From: Xanthomonas pisi DSM 18956
Lineage (GTDB): Bacteria; Pseudomonadota; Gammaproteobacteria; Xanthomonadales; Xanthomonadaceae
Direction of reading: 5' to 3'
Length of the DNA: 64,000 bases
Assembly: GCF_001010415.1 (NCBI RefSeq)
Contig: NZ_JPLE01000035.1
Coordinates: 1 to 64,000 of the forward strand
Part shown: one piece after another, positions 46,901-57,940 of the stretch
How the letters are laid out: the number at the start of each line of letters is the position of its first letter
Numbering within the stretch: the first letter of the stretch is position 1
Made by a program: the position numbers and the translations under genes
Notes under the pieces: generated by a model
Database searches by the model: none
What the model saw: only the letters and a program-made list of their open reading frames with translations
Told to the model about the DNA's origin: nothing

Positions 46901-47281
46901 ATGTCGGTGTTGCGTGGAGTTCGGGTACTCGTGGTCGAAAACGATGACATGAATGCCATGCTGCTCGAGTTGCAGCTTGTCCACGCCGGTGCGGCTGTGG
47001 TCGGCCCCGTCGGTGAGGTGCAGGACGCGCTGCAGTTGATCCAGGACGATGCGCCGGATATCGCGGTGCTGGACTATCGCCTGGGCAATGGCCAGACCAG
47101 CGAGCCGGTTGCCCGCCTGCTGTCGGAGCGCGGCATTCCCTTTGTACTGGCAACCGGCGTTGCCAGCGGCAGCATTCCAAGCGGCTTCGAACGCGGCGTC
47201 ATTCTGACCAAGCCCTATCTGTCCGAAGAACTTGTCGGTGCGCTGTCGCGTGCGCGTCAGCTGAGCGGCGCCAGCAGCTGA
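46901..47281 (+). CDS. Single-domain response regulator (CheY-like receiver)
   Basis: 126-aa receiver domain without an output domain. The acidic pocket is E-N-D-D (13-16), the phospho-acceptor D58 in VLDYR, the switch Thr T85 and K104 in TKPY. ATG 46901 is preceded by GAAGGAG. It lies 105 bases before a large hybrid kinase on the same strand, so the two probably signal together, perhaps with this protein shuttling or competing for phosphate. Confidence 0.9.
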   Translation: MSVLRGVRVLVVENDDMNAMLLELQLVHAGAAVVGPVGEVQDALQLIQDDAPDIAVLDYRLGNGQTSEPVARLLSERGIPFVLATGVASGSIPSGFERGVILTKPYLSEELVGALSRARQLSGASS

Positions 47282-47386
47282 CCGTCCCCGGTTGCCTGGC
47301 CGCGATCCGACCGGGTGTCGGCTGCGGTTGCCACCTGAGCGGTTGTCACTAGAATCAGGCATCGAAGATTTGCAGGTGGTTGCTGG

Positions 47387-50300
47387 ATGGAGAATGCCGC
47401 CTCGCCGTTTGCCGGCCTGTTACCGCAGACGAGCGAAACTGCAGCATTGGTCATGGCATCGGCATGCGTGGCCGACCCACTGCTCTGCAGCAGTCAGCCG
47501 CTGCGCACCGCGCTGTCGGTATGCCTGCACGCAGCGCACCCGATGCTGTTGGTCTGGGGCGAGCACGCACGCTGCATCTATAACGATGCCTGCATCGCTT
47601 CGTTCGGCGCACGGCACCCTGCTGCATTCGGCCAGCCGCTTGCCGAGCTGACGACAAGCGACAGGCCTGGCAACCCGCCCGGCGGCGCAGGCGCTGCATT
47701 GAATCTGTCGACATGGTCGTGCAGTCCGATCGTGGATGCCGGCCAGCAGGTAGGTGCGTTGTATGTGGCCACTGCGCCTGCACGCAGCGCGCCCGAGTGG
47801 CGTAGCGATGCGGTGTCGCTTGCAGCGCCGCCAGCGCTCGACCAATCGCCGGCCTTCATGGCGGTGCTGCGGGGGCCCGACTACATCATCGAGAGCGTCA
47901 ACCAACGCTTCCACGATCTTGTCGGCGAGCGCCCATTGCTGGGCCGCCCCTTGCTGGAGGCGATGCCGGAGATCGCCGATCAAGGCTATCTCGGCCTGCT
48001 CGACGAGGTGCGTCGTAGCGGCCGGCCCTTCATCGGCGAATCGATGACGGCCTATCTGCAGCGCACGCCCGGCAGCATGCTCGACGAAACCTTCGTGGAC
48101 TTTCTGTACCAGCCGATGCGCGACAGCGACGGCCGCGTCGATGCGATCCTGGTGCACGGATTCGATGTCACCGCGCAGCGGCGCGTGGAAGGGCGCGACA
48201 GTTTTCTGCTGATGCTCGAAGACGCCTTGCAGCACGTCTCCGACCCACGGCACGTCATCGACACCAGCGTGCGCCTGCTAGGCGAACATCTGCAGGCCAA
48301 TCGCTGTGCATTCGGACTGGCGGCCGAAGACGGCAGCATCATGCGCGTGATCAGCGACCATGTGCAGGACATGCCGAGCCTGCAGGGCGACTTCCCGATG
48401 GAAGTGGCCCGAGGCCTGCGCGATGCACTGCTGGCGAACCGGCCCTGGTTCACTACCGATGCGATGGCGCCGGGGGCGCCGGACTATGTGGCCGAGCAGT
48501 ATCGCCACTCCGGCCTGCGCGCATCGCTGGCGATACCGCTGCATAAACATGGCCGTCTGGTCGCGGCGATCGGCGTGCATCAACGCGCACCGCGACGCTG
48601 GTTGTCGAGCGAAATCGAGCTGGTGCGGCTGGTGGCGGCCCGCTGCTGGGAGTTGATGCAGCGGGCCAAGGCGCAGCAGCAACTGGCGGCCAGCGAAGCG
48701 CGTCTGCGTCGGCTTGCAGACACCTTGCCGCAGATCATCTTCATTGCCGGACCGGATGGGCAGCCGCACTACTTCAATCAACGCTGGTACGAATACACCG
48801 GGCTGGATCCGGCCAACAACGAGAGCGCGGCGTGGCATCAGGCCCACACCGCCGATGGCCTGCGGTTGTCGGTGCAAACGTGGCAGGACGCACTGCTCGA
48901 CACGCACGCCTACGAGATCGAATGCGAATTGCTGCGGTACGACGGCCAGGCGCGTTGGCATCTGGCACGCGCCCTGCCCGTGCGTGGCGACGACGGCCGT
49001 ATCAGCGAATGGATCGGCACCTACACCGACATCCACGATCGCCGCACCTTCGAGCAGCAACTGCGCGAGAGCGAAATCCGCTTCCGTGCGTTGTGCGAGA
49101 CGGTGCCGGCAATGATCTGGATGTCCGATGCGCAAGGCGACTGCGTGTACTGGAACCCGCGCTGGTACCACTTCACCGGACAAGCCGAAGATCAGGCCCT
49201 GGATCAGGGTTGGTGGGACGTGATGCACCCGGACGATGCCGGGCGCGTGCGGTTGGCGTTCGAGCAGGCACTGGAACGGCGCGGCGAATTCCTGGCCGAG
49301 TACCGTGTGCGCCGCCACGACGGGAAGTACCGCTGGTGCATCGATACCGCCTCGCCGCATTTCGCCAGCGATGGGCGTTTTCTCGGGCACATCGGCTCGC
49401 TCACCGATATCTCCGAACGCAAGCACATCGAAGATGCCACCGCGTCCGACCGCGCGATCCTGAGCCTGATCACGACCGGCGCGCCGTTGCCGGTGGTGCT
49501 GGATGCGATTGCATTGAGCGTGGAGGCGCGCGGTGAGATTGGCTTGTATTGCTCGGTGATGGTGCTGGACGAAGTGCGGCATACCTTGAGCTTCGGCTCG
49601 GCGCCGCATTTTCCAATCGCGTATCACGGCAACTTCGAGCCGGTGCCGATCGGTCCGGGTGGCCCGCCCTGTTCGCGCGCCGCGCATCTTGGCCGGCAGG
49701 TCATCTGCGCCGATCTCCAGGCCGAACCAAGTTTCGCTCCTCATCATGCGGTCTCGGCGATGCTGGGCATCGTGGCGTGCTGCGTGACGCCGATCCTGTC
49801 CAGCGATGGTCAGGTGTTGGGCACGCTCAACATCTACTACGACCGCCCGTATCTGCCGTCGCTGCGCGAACAGGCGATGGCGCGCTCTGCCTCGCACCTG
49901 GCCGGCATCGTGATCGAACGCACGCGCGTGGATGCCAAGCTCAAGCTGTCGCTGCAGGCGGAGACCGCTGCGCGCGGCCAGGCCGAACACGCCAGCCGGG
50001 TCAAGGACGAATTCCTGGCCACGCTCAGCCACGAATTGCGCACGCCGCTCAATGCGATTCTGGGATGGTCGCGACTGATGCAGTCGCAGGGCTTCGCGCC
50101 GGAGAATCTGGCAAAGGGCCTGGTCATCATCGAGCGTAGCGCGCGTGCGCAGACGCAGATCATCGACGACCTGCTGGACATGAGCGCGATCCTGTCCGGC
50201 AAGATTCGTCTGCAGTCCGGGCATTTCGACATTGCCGGATTGGCGCATAGCACCGTGGAGCTGATGCAGCCGGCCGCGCTGGCGCGCGACATCGCGTTGG

Positions 50301-51157
50301 AACTGGATGCACCGGCTGGCAGCGAGCTGTGGTTCTTTGGCGATGCCGGGCGCGTGCAGCAGGTGCTCACCAACCTGCTCAGCAATGCGCTCAAGTTCAC
50401 CGCACCCGGTGGCAGCGTGCGCGTGGGCCTGGATGTGGAGGACGGGCGTCTGCGGCTATGCGTGCAGGACAGCGGGATCGGCATCGCGCCGGACTTCCTG
50501 CCGCATGTGTTCGATCGGTTTCGGCAGGCAGATGCCGGTACCACGCGCCGGGTTGGCGGCCTGGGGCTGGGGTTGTCGATTTCGCGCCAGTTGGTGGATC
50601 TGCACGGCGGCAGCCTTGGCGCCTCCAGCGCCGGCGAAGGCAAGGGTGCGACATTCACCATCGTGCTGCCGTTCCAGCATGGGGTCAGTGGTTTGCGCCC
50701 GCAATCGGCGGACTCGAGCCATCATGGGCCGCTTCCCGCCGATTGCCATGGGCGGCTGGATGGCGTGCGGGTGCTGCTGGTCGACGACGATCAGGATTCG
50801 CGCGAGGCGGTGCTGCAGTTTCTGCTCCTTGCCGGCGCACAGGTGCAGGCGGCCGGCTCGGTGGATGCGGCCGAACACTGTCTGGCCGCTGCAGCCTTCG
50901 ACGTGCTGGTCAGCGATATCGCGATGCCGCTGCGCGATGGCTACGATCTGATCCGCACCGTGCGCGCCGGTCGCGCCGATCTGCCACGGCATATTCCGGC
51001 GATCGCGCTGACTGCCTACGTACACGAAGAAGACCGCGACCGTGCGGTGGCGGCCGGTTTCGATGCGCATATGGGCAAGCCGGTGGAGCCGCCCGGACTG
51101 GTCGATCTGATCGAAGGCTTGGTGGTGCCGATGCGCGCGGTACGCAGCAAAGCGTGA
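47387..51157 (+). CDS. Multi-sensor hybrid histidine kinase
   Basis: 1256-aa soluble-looking sensor kinase with no clear membrane helix. Modules in order: an N-terminal PAS-like region (about 40-130), PAS (about 150-270), GAF (about 280-425), two PAS/PAC domains (about 440-550 and 565-680), a second GAF (about 695-850), HisKA with H882 in SHELRTPLNAIL, HATPase_c (N-box NLLSNALKF, G1 DSGIGIAP, G2 GGLGLGLS) and a C-terminal receiver with D1177 in VSDIAMP. Two GAF and several PAS domains point to cytoplasmic small-molecule, redox or light sensing, but no ligand residue can be named. There is no phosphotransfer (HPt) domain, so relay probably needs a separate protein. Confidence 0.93.
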   Translation: MENAASPFAGLLPQTSETAALVMASACVADPLLCSSQPLRTALSVCLHAAHPMLLVWGEHARCIYNDACIASFGARHPAAFGQPLAELTTSDRPGNPPGGAGAALNLSTWSCSPIVDAGQQVGALYVATAPARSAPEWRSDAVSLAAPPALDQSPAFMAVLRGPDYIIESVNQRFHDLVGERPLLGRPLLEAMPEIADQGYLGLLDEVRRSGRPFIGESMTAYLQRTPGSMLDETFVDFLYQPMRDSDGRVDAILVHGFDVTAQRRVEGRDSFLLMLEDALQHVSDPRHVIDTSVRLLGEHLQANRCAFGLAAEDGSIMRVISDHVQDMPSLQGDFPMEVARGLRDALLANRPWFTTDAMAPGAPDYVAEQYRHSGLRASLAIPLHKHGRLVAAIGVHQRAPRRWLSSEIELVRLVAARCWELMQRAKAQQQLAASEARLRRLADTLPQIIFIAGPDGQPHYFNQRWYEYTGLDPANNESAAWHQAHTADGLRLSVQTWQDALLDTHAYEIECELLRYDGQARWHLARALPVRGDDGRISEWIGTYTDIHDRRTFEQQLRESEIRFRALCETVPAMIWMSDAQGDCVYWNPRWYHFTGQAEDQALDQGWWDVMHPDDAGRVRLAFEQALERRGEFLAEYRVRRHDGKYRWCIDTASPHFASDGRFLGHIGSLTDISERKHIEDATASDRAILSLITTGAPLPVVLDAIALSVEARGEIGLYCSVMVLDEVRHTLSFGSAPHFPIAYHGNFEPVPIGPGGPPCSRAAHLGRQVICADLQAEPSFAPHHAVSAMLGIVACCVTPILSSDGQVLGTLNIYYDRPYLPSLREQAMARSASHLAGIVIERTRVDAKLKLSLQAETAARGQAEHASRVKDEFLATLSHELRTPLNAILGWSRLMQSQGFAPENLAKGLVIIERSARAQTQIIDDLLDMSAILSGKIRLQSGHFDIAGLAHSTVELMQPAALARDIALELDAPAGSELWFFGDAGRVQQVLTNLLSNALKFTAPGGSVRVGLDVEDGRLRLCVQDSGIGIAPDFLPHVFDRFRQADAGTTRRVGGLGLGLSISRQLVDLHGGSLGASSAGEGKGATFTIVLPFQHGVSGLRPQSADSSHHGPLPADCHGRLDGVRVLLVDDDQDSREAVLQFLLLAGAQVQAAGSVDAAEHCLAAAAFDVLVSDIAMPLRDGYDLIRTVRAGRADLPRHIPAIALTAYVHEEDRDRAVAAGFDAHMGKPVEPPGLVDLIEGLVVPMRAVRSKA

Positions 51158-51230
51158 GATCGCCTGGAAACGCACTAAAACAGTGTGGTCAACCGAGTGC
51201 TGCTTGCAGCACATACACCGACCATCCCAA

Positions 51231-51343
51231 CAGGTCCTTGCCTGCCCACCGTCGCGGGACCTTACGCGGCATGGATGCCGCGTAAGCGCCTACATGGACG
51301 TACTTGCGGCGTGTCCTGCGATGGTGGGCGGGCAAGGGCCCTG
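51231..51343. repeat. Long palindromic repeat, copy 1
   Basis: Outer arms of about 30 bases (51231-51260 with 51313-51343, few mismatches) enclose a perfect 12-bp hairpin with a 2-base loop (CTTACGCGGCAT 51261-51272, ATGCCGCGTAAG 51275-51286) and a 26-base unpaired segment. MITE- or BIME-like. Confidence 0.85.
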
Positions 51344-51482
51344 CAGCCAAGCTGCAGATCAAGCGCTCTGCATACCTGATTGATCTGCCCGCTAGGCTCC
51401 CCAAAAGGCACACGCCGCCATTTTGAGCAGCGGCGTTATTTAGCTGCAGAACGATGCCTACGCCCAAAGCTCAGGGAGTCGA

Positions 51483-51593
51483 GTGCGCGGTGCCCTCGCC
51501 ACTTGCGGGACACGCCGTGAATCCATCCATGGACGCTCCTTGGCGGCATCCATGCCGCCAAGGGTCCCGCAACCGACGAGCACACCGCACCAG
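51483..51593. repeat. Long palindromic repeat, copy 2 (inverted)
   Basis: Same architecture as copy 1 read on the other strand: outer arms 51483-51511 and about 51565-51593, and an inner hairpin CTTGGCGGCAT (51539-51549) / ATGCCGCCAAG (51552-51562). The stems differ from copy 1 at paired positions, so structure is kept while sequence drifts. Confidence 0.82.
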
Positions 51594-51732
51594 AAGTTGG
51601 TCGGTGGTCATGTGGAAACCCTGCTTGTTAGCGAGCTGCCCAAGCGATCCAATCGCAGCCGGACCCGCCGCCTTGCGAGCGGATCTATCTACATTGCCCG
51701 GCCACGCCATGACAGCCGCCGGGCACGCTGGC

Positions 51733-54099
<2,367 letters not shown>

Positions 54100-54343
54100 G
54101 ACGGCGCGGCCGGAGCCGCTTCACTGAAAAAAGCATTTTCGCAGTGCCGGCCCGCCGCGGGAACCCGTTGACAGGATCTCCATAACACTATGCCGGCGCG
54201 TCTTTCGACGGCTGACAAGCTCTAGCGGGCGATCGTCAGGTAGTGACAGATGGTGCGTAAGAGCTGAAGTACCGTTGCGATACCTGCAGCAGTGGACACT
54301 TGGCGCCCACTGACAGTGAGCGCAGTCGTCCGGTCGGCTGCGC

Positions 54344-54571
54344 TTAGCTGGCGCGACCTGCGTAATACGTGGCCGCACGCTCGACCAGGATGCTTTCGTG
54401 CAGCGTTTCCAGCGCCATGACGCGGATCTTGCCGACGTCCTTCAGCGGCACCATCCGTTCCACATAGACCTCCGGGCCGGCGTCGGTCATCGCCCGCGAC
54501 TTGCTGAACCCGTAAGGCACAACGCCCTTGTCGCCATCTTTGCTGCCACCGACGTACAGGACAATCGACAT
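54344..54571 (-). CDS. Small hypothetical protein (75 aa)
   Basis: 75-aa protein starting MSIVLYVGGSKDGDKGVVPYG. It reads as a small mixed alpha/beta protein without Cys or signal peptide. GAGGGTGGGG lies just before ATG 54571, a good ribosome site. I do not know the family. It is a single gene, divergent from the oxidoreductase that follows. Confidence 0.65.
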   Translation of the reverse strand: MSIVLYVGGSKDGDKGVVPYGFSKSRAMTDAGPEVYVERMVPLKDVGKIRVMALETLHESILVERAATYYAGRAS

Positions 54572-54757
54572 ACCCCACCCTCTTGTTGCAGTTGCTGCGT
54601 TGGGGCGCGAGCATAACCAGCGCGCCGTGAGGAGCTTTCCACGCACGTTAACGCCGGCTGTTTGCGGTTTGGTGACGGCCTCCAGGCAAGCCGCGCCTCA
54701 CGGCCACTTCACCGCGCTTGGCCGCCCAATCGCGATCCCCCGTTCTCACGACATCGC

Positions 54758-55969
54758 ATGGACCTCAAAAGTGGCTACCCGTTCTGGTCGATCCGTAACG
54801 GATTGATGCGTGCCTATCCACGCCTGGAGCAAGACACCCACAGCGAGGTGGTGATTGTGGGCGGCGGAGTGACCGCGGCGCTGATTGCGCACGAGCTGCT
54901 GCGCAATGGTCATGAAGTGGTGGTGGTCGAACAACGCGAAATCGGCTGGGGCAGCACCTCGGCCAGCACGGCGCTGCTGCAGTACGAAATCGATACGCCA
55001 CTGATCGACCTGGCCAAGCGGCATGGCATGCCGGCTGCCGCGCTCGCCTACGGCGCCTGCGCGCAGGCCATCGTCGATCTGCAGGATCTGTGCGATAGCG
55101 TGGGCGGTTGCGATTTCACCCGCCAGGACAGCCTGTATTACGCCAGCCGTCGGCGTGACCTGAAGGACCTGCGTGGCGAGCTCGATGCACGCCAGACGCA
55201 TCGGCTGCCGGTGGAATGGGTCGACCGCGAGGCGTTGTGGCACGACTACGGCGTGCGCTCGGAGGGCGCAATCCTCAGCCGCCTGGCCGGCAGCGTCGAC
55301 CCGTATCGCCTCTGCTATCGCCTGTTTGCCGAATGCGAGCAATACGGCGCACGCATCTTCGATCGCACCACCATCGCTGCCATCGTCCCGCACGATCAAC
55401 ACGTCGAATTGCGCACACGCGACGGCGTCGTGCTGCATGCCAAGCAGGTGATCCTGGCTGCAGGCTACGGCAACCAGCAGTGGCTGTCGCAGCGCGTGGC
55501 ACGCAATCGCAGCAGCTACGCCTTCGTGACCGACCCGCTGCACGACAGCGAGATCGGCGCGCTCAAGCACACCATGATGTGGGAGACCGCACGCCCGTAT
55601 CTGTACATGCGCAGCACGCCCGATGGCCGTGTGGTGGCCGGTGGCGAAGACGACGACGTGGACATCCCTGCACGCCGCGATGCGCGCGTGCAAAGCAAAT
55701 TGAAGACGCTGCTGAAAAAGATCGGCAAGACCATGCCGGACGCGCGTCTACGCCCGGTGTTTGCGTGGGGCGGCACGTTTGCCGAAACCGCCGACGGCCT
55801 GCCCTTCTTCGGCACGCATGCCGAGCAAGGCCCGCGCGTGTCGTTCGCGATGGCCTATGGCGGCAACGGCATCACCTACAGCGCAATCGGCGCCGGCTTG
55901 CTGCGTGCGCAACTGGAAGGAAAGCCGCACCCGCTGTCGGACCTGTTCGGATTTTCGCGAGTTGGTTGA
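54758..55969 (+). CDS. FAD-dependent oxidoreductase (DAO family)
   Basis: 403-aa flavoenzyme of the D-amino-acid oxidase/glycine oxidase superfamily. The FAD-binding motif is EVVIVGGGVTAALIAHELLRNGHEVVVVE (about 29-57), with WGSTSAS as the next conserved segment and a C-terminal GGNGITYS loop. No membrane segment and no second domain. Members oxidise amines, amino acids or glycerol phosphate; no residue or neighbour identifies the substrate. ATG 54758 is the first good start. Confidence 0.87.
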   Translation: MDLKSGYPFWSIRNGLMRAYPRLEQDTHSEVVIVGGGVTAALIAHELLRNGHEVVVVEQREIGWGSTSASTALLQYEIDTPLIDLAKRHGMPAAALAYGACAQAIVDLQDLCDSVGGCDFTRQDSLYYASRRRDLKDLRGELDARQTHRLPVEWVDREALWHDYGVRSEGAILSRLAGSVDPYRLCYRLFAECEQYGARIFDRTTIAAIVPHDQHVELRTRDGVVLHAKQVILAAGYGNQQWLSQRVARNRSSYAFVTDPLHDSEIGALKHTMMWETARPYLYMRSTPDGRVVAGGEDDDVDIPARRDARVQSKLKTLLKKIGKTMPDARLRPVFAWGGTFAETADGLPFFGTHAEQGPRVSFAMAYGGNGITYSAIGAGLLRAQLEGKPHPLSDLFGFSRVG

Positions 55970-56108
55970 GAGCGGATGCTCTCTTGCAGCGCAGTCGCTG
56001 AGCGTGTTTCTGTCAGCGAGAGGGACTGACTCCTCACAACCGGGGTGTACGCGCAGGCTTGGAGATTAGCGCAGGAGCGTTCTCAGTCACTGCAGGTCCA
56101 GGTCGTGC

Positions 56109-56549
56109 CTACGACCACCACGGCCACCAACCGCGGCCGTGCATGGCATAGGCGTCGGCCGCCCGTTCCAGCGGATTGCGCACATGGATGCCGCCGCACA
56201 TCAGATACACCGGCAGGAACAGCGGCCCGAGCAGCATGTATTGATAGACGTGCGCGCGCTCGTGATCGCCCAGGCGCACCGGCGGATGCTCGCAGCGGCC
56301 GGCCGCGTGCGCATAGGTGCTGCATTGCAGATCCAGCGATGCGCCCTTGAGCAGGATCACATTGCCCAGCGTCATCGCCCCGCCCGGCCCCCAGGGCCAG
56401 GCATGGAAGACAAGCGCGAGCTCGTGCGCCGACCAGCGTGGGCGCGCGCCGAAACAACTGCCGACCGCACCGATCAACAGGCCAAGCACGGTGTTGGGCA
56501 GCGTCCACAACGCGCCCAGCACCAGCCATGGCGATGGCGCGTGCCGCAA
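56109..56549 (-). CDS. Hypothetical membrane protein with H-E-x-x-H-x-x-Q motif
   Basis: About 146 aa. Two hydrophobic segments (ALWTLPNTVLGLLIGAVG and LLGPLFLPVYLMCGG) flank a soluble middle that holds H-E-R-A-H-V-Y-Q, a pattern resembling zinc-peptidase active sites. No third metal ligand is obvious, so activity is uncertain. No ATG fits; TTG 56549, six bases after the end of the PspC gene, is my choice because longer starts overlap PspC. It probably shares a transcript with PspC. Confidence 0.6.
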   Translation of the reverse strand: MRHAPSPWLVLGALWTLPNTVLGLLIGAVGSCFGARPRWSAHELALVFHAWPWGPGGAMTLGNVILLKGASLDLQCSTYAHAAGRCEHPPVRLGDHERAHVYQYMLLGPLFLPVYLMCGGIHVRNPLERAADAYAMHGRGWWPWWS

Positions 56550-56554
56550 CGGGC

Positions 56555-56752
56555 TCAGTCGGCCTGATTGGGGATCAGCAGCCACAGGATCAGGTAGACC
56601 AGGATGCCGGGGAACGCCGCCGACGCGATCGAGACGATCACGAACACGATGCGCAGCAGCGTGGAGCTCCATCCGAAACGACGCGCAATGCCGCCGACGA
56701 CGCCGGCGATCATGCGGTCATTGAGGGAACGGGACAGTGCAGTGGTGGCCAT
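56555..56752 (-). CDS. PspC-domain protein
   Basis: 65-aa membrane protein consisting of one PspC domain: N-terminal RSLNDRMIAGVVGGIARRFGW, then two hydrophobic stretches (STLLRIVFVIVSIASAA and FPGILVYLILWLLIP). PspC proteins sense or respond to envelope stress with PspA/PspB in other bacteria; no other psp gene is adjacent. It lies immediately before the H-E-x-x-H membrane protein. Confidence 0.9.
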   Translation of the reverse strand: MATTALSRSLNDRMIAGVVGGIARRFGWSSTLLRIVFVIVSIASAAFPGILVYLILWLLIPNQAD

Positions 56753-56863
56753 GGCAAGGCTCCTTGAAACGTAGCGCGCAGTCTAAAAAGCCGGGCGGCA
56801 GCGGACCGTGATGGGCGGCGGCATGCGGTCGCACACAAGATCGGCGCGGTTGCACCCGGCGCG

Positions 56864-57940
56864 TCAGGCGCTGCGGTCGCGCTCCTGCAACCAGCGATGG
56901 ATGGCCACCGGCACCTCGCGCTGGGCACGTCCGGACACGTAGATCCCGATGTGTCCACCGCGAAAACTCAGCTCGCTGTAGTCGTCGCTGCCGACCAGCC
57001 CACGCAGTGCACGCGAGGCATCCGGGGGCACCAGATGGTCGTGTTCGGCGTAGATATTGAGCACCGGCATATCGACGTCCTGCAGGTCCACCGCCTGCCC
57101 GCCGATGCTCACCTGGCCGGTGACGAGCCCGTTGCGCTGGTAGAACAGCGTCACGAATTCGCGGAACGCCTCGCCCGCCAGATCCGGCGAATCGAAGATC
57201 CACTTTTCCATGCGCAGGAAGTCTTCCAGCGCCTGCTTGTCGTCGAGGATGTCGAGCAAGCCGACGTACTTCTGCAGGTTGAGCCGAAACGGCTTGAGCA
57301 TCAGGTAACTGGCGTTCATCAGATCCGCCGGCACGTTGCCCATGGTGTCCACGAACAGATCCACATCCACCATGCGCGCCCAGTTGGACAGCATGTTGTC
57401 GGGGGTGTGGAAATCCACCGGCGTCACCATGGTGATCAGGTTGCGTACCTTGTGCCGTTGCAACGCGGCGTAGCACAGCGAAAAGGTGCCACCCTGGCAG
57501 ATGCCGAGCACGTCCACCGCATCCAGCCCCGATTGCGCACGCAGGTGGTCCACCGCGCCATCGATGTAGCGCAGCAGGTAGTCCTCGAGCGTGAGATAGC
57601 GCTCGGAGCGATCCGGGTAGCCCCAGTCCAGCACATAGACGTCCTGGCCGTGACTCAACAGGCCCTTGACCAGCGATCGATCGGCCTGCAGATCCACCAT
57701 GTACGGGCGATTGACCAACGCATACACGATCAGCAGCGGTGTCCTGGCCACCGGTGCCTGCTCGCCGACAAAGCGATACAACACCACCTTGCCGTCGCGC
57801 CAGATTTCTTCGCGCTCGGTCACCCCGTAGTCGACGTCTTCCACACCGGGCAGCAGTTTCAGGCCTTCGCGCAGCTTGCGTTGCAGCGACAGGGTTTCCT
57901 GCATCAGGTCTTCGGCGCTGAATCCCAACGGCCCTTTCAT
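56864..57940 (-). CDS. phaC: Class III poly(R)-hydroxyalkanoate synthase, PhaC subunit
   Basis: 358-aa polymerase that builds polyhydroxybutyrate from hydroxyacyl-CoA. The lipase-like box is G-I-C148-Q-G-G, and the triad is completed by D301 (AEHDHLVP) and H330 (FRGGHIG). The short length and a following phaE define class III. ATG 57940 overlaps the phaE stop by four bases, so the two subunits are translated together. The product forms intracellular granules. Confidence 0.95.
   Translation of the reverse strand: MKGPLGFSAEDLMQETLSLQRKLREGLKLLPGVEDVDYGVTEREEIWRDGKVVLYRFVGEQAPVARTPLLIVYALVNRPYMVDLQADRSLVKGLLSHGQDVYVLDWGYPDRSERYLTLEDYLLRYIDGAVDHLRAQSGLDAVDVLGICQGGTFSLCYAALQRHKVRNLITMVTPVDFHTPDNMLSNWARMVDVDLFVDTMGNVPADLMNASYLMLKPFRLNLQKYVGLLDILDDKQALEDFLRMEKWIFDSPDLAGEAFREFVTLFYQRNGLVTGQVSIGGQAVDLQDVDMPVLNIYAEHDHLVPPDASRALRGLVGSDDYSELSFRGGHIGIYVSGRAQREVPVAIHRWLQERDRSA

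Larger units (their letters stand above)
51158..51732. other. Repeat-bearing convergent spacer
   Basis: 575 bases between the kinase and convergent tex. No gene is supported. Two long palindromic elements of one family lie in opposite orientation (51231-51343 and 51483-51593) and fill most of the space. Confidence 0.8.

Noticed and set aside
48278-50248. 656-codon minus-strand frame within the kinase gene
   Set aside because: The plus-strand frame carries complete kinase domains; the antisense frame carries none.
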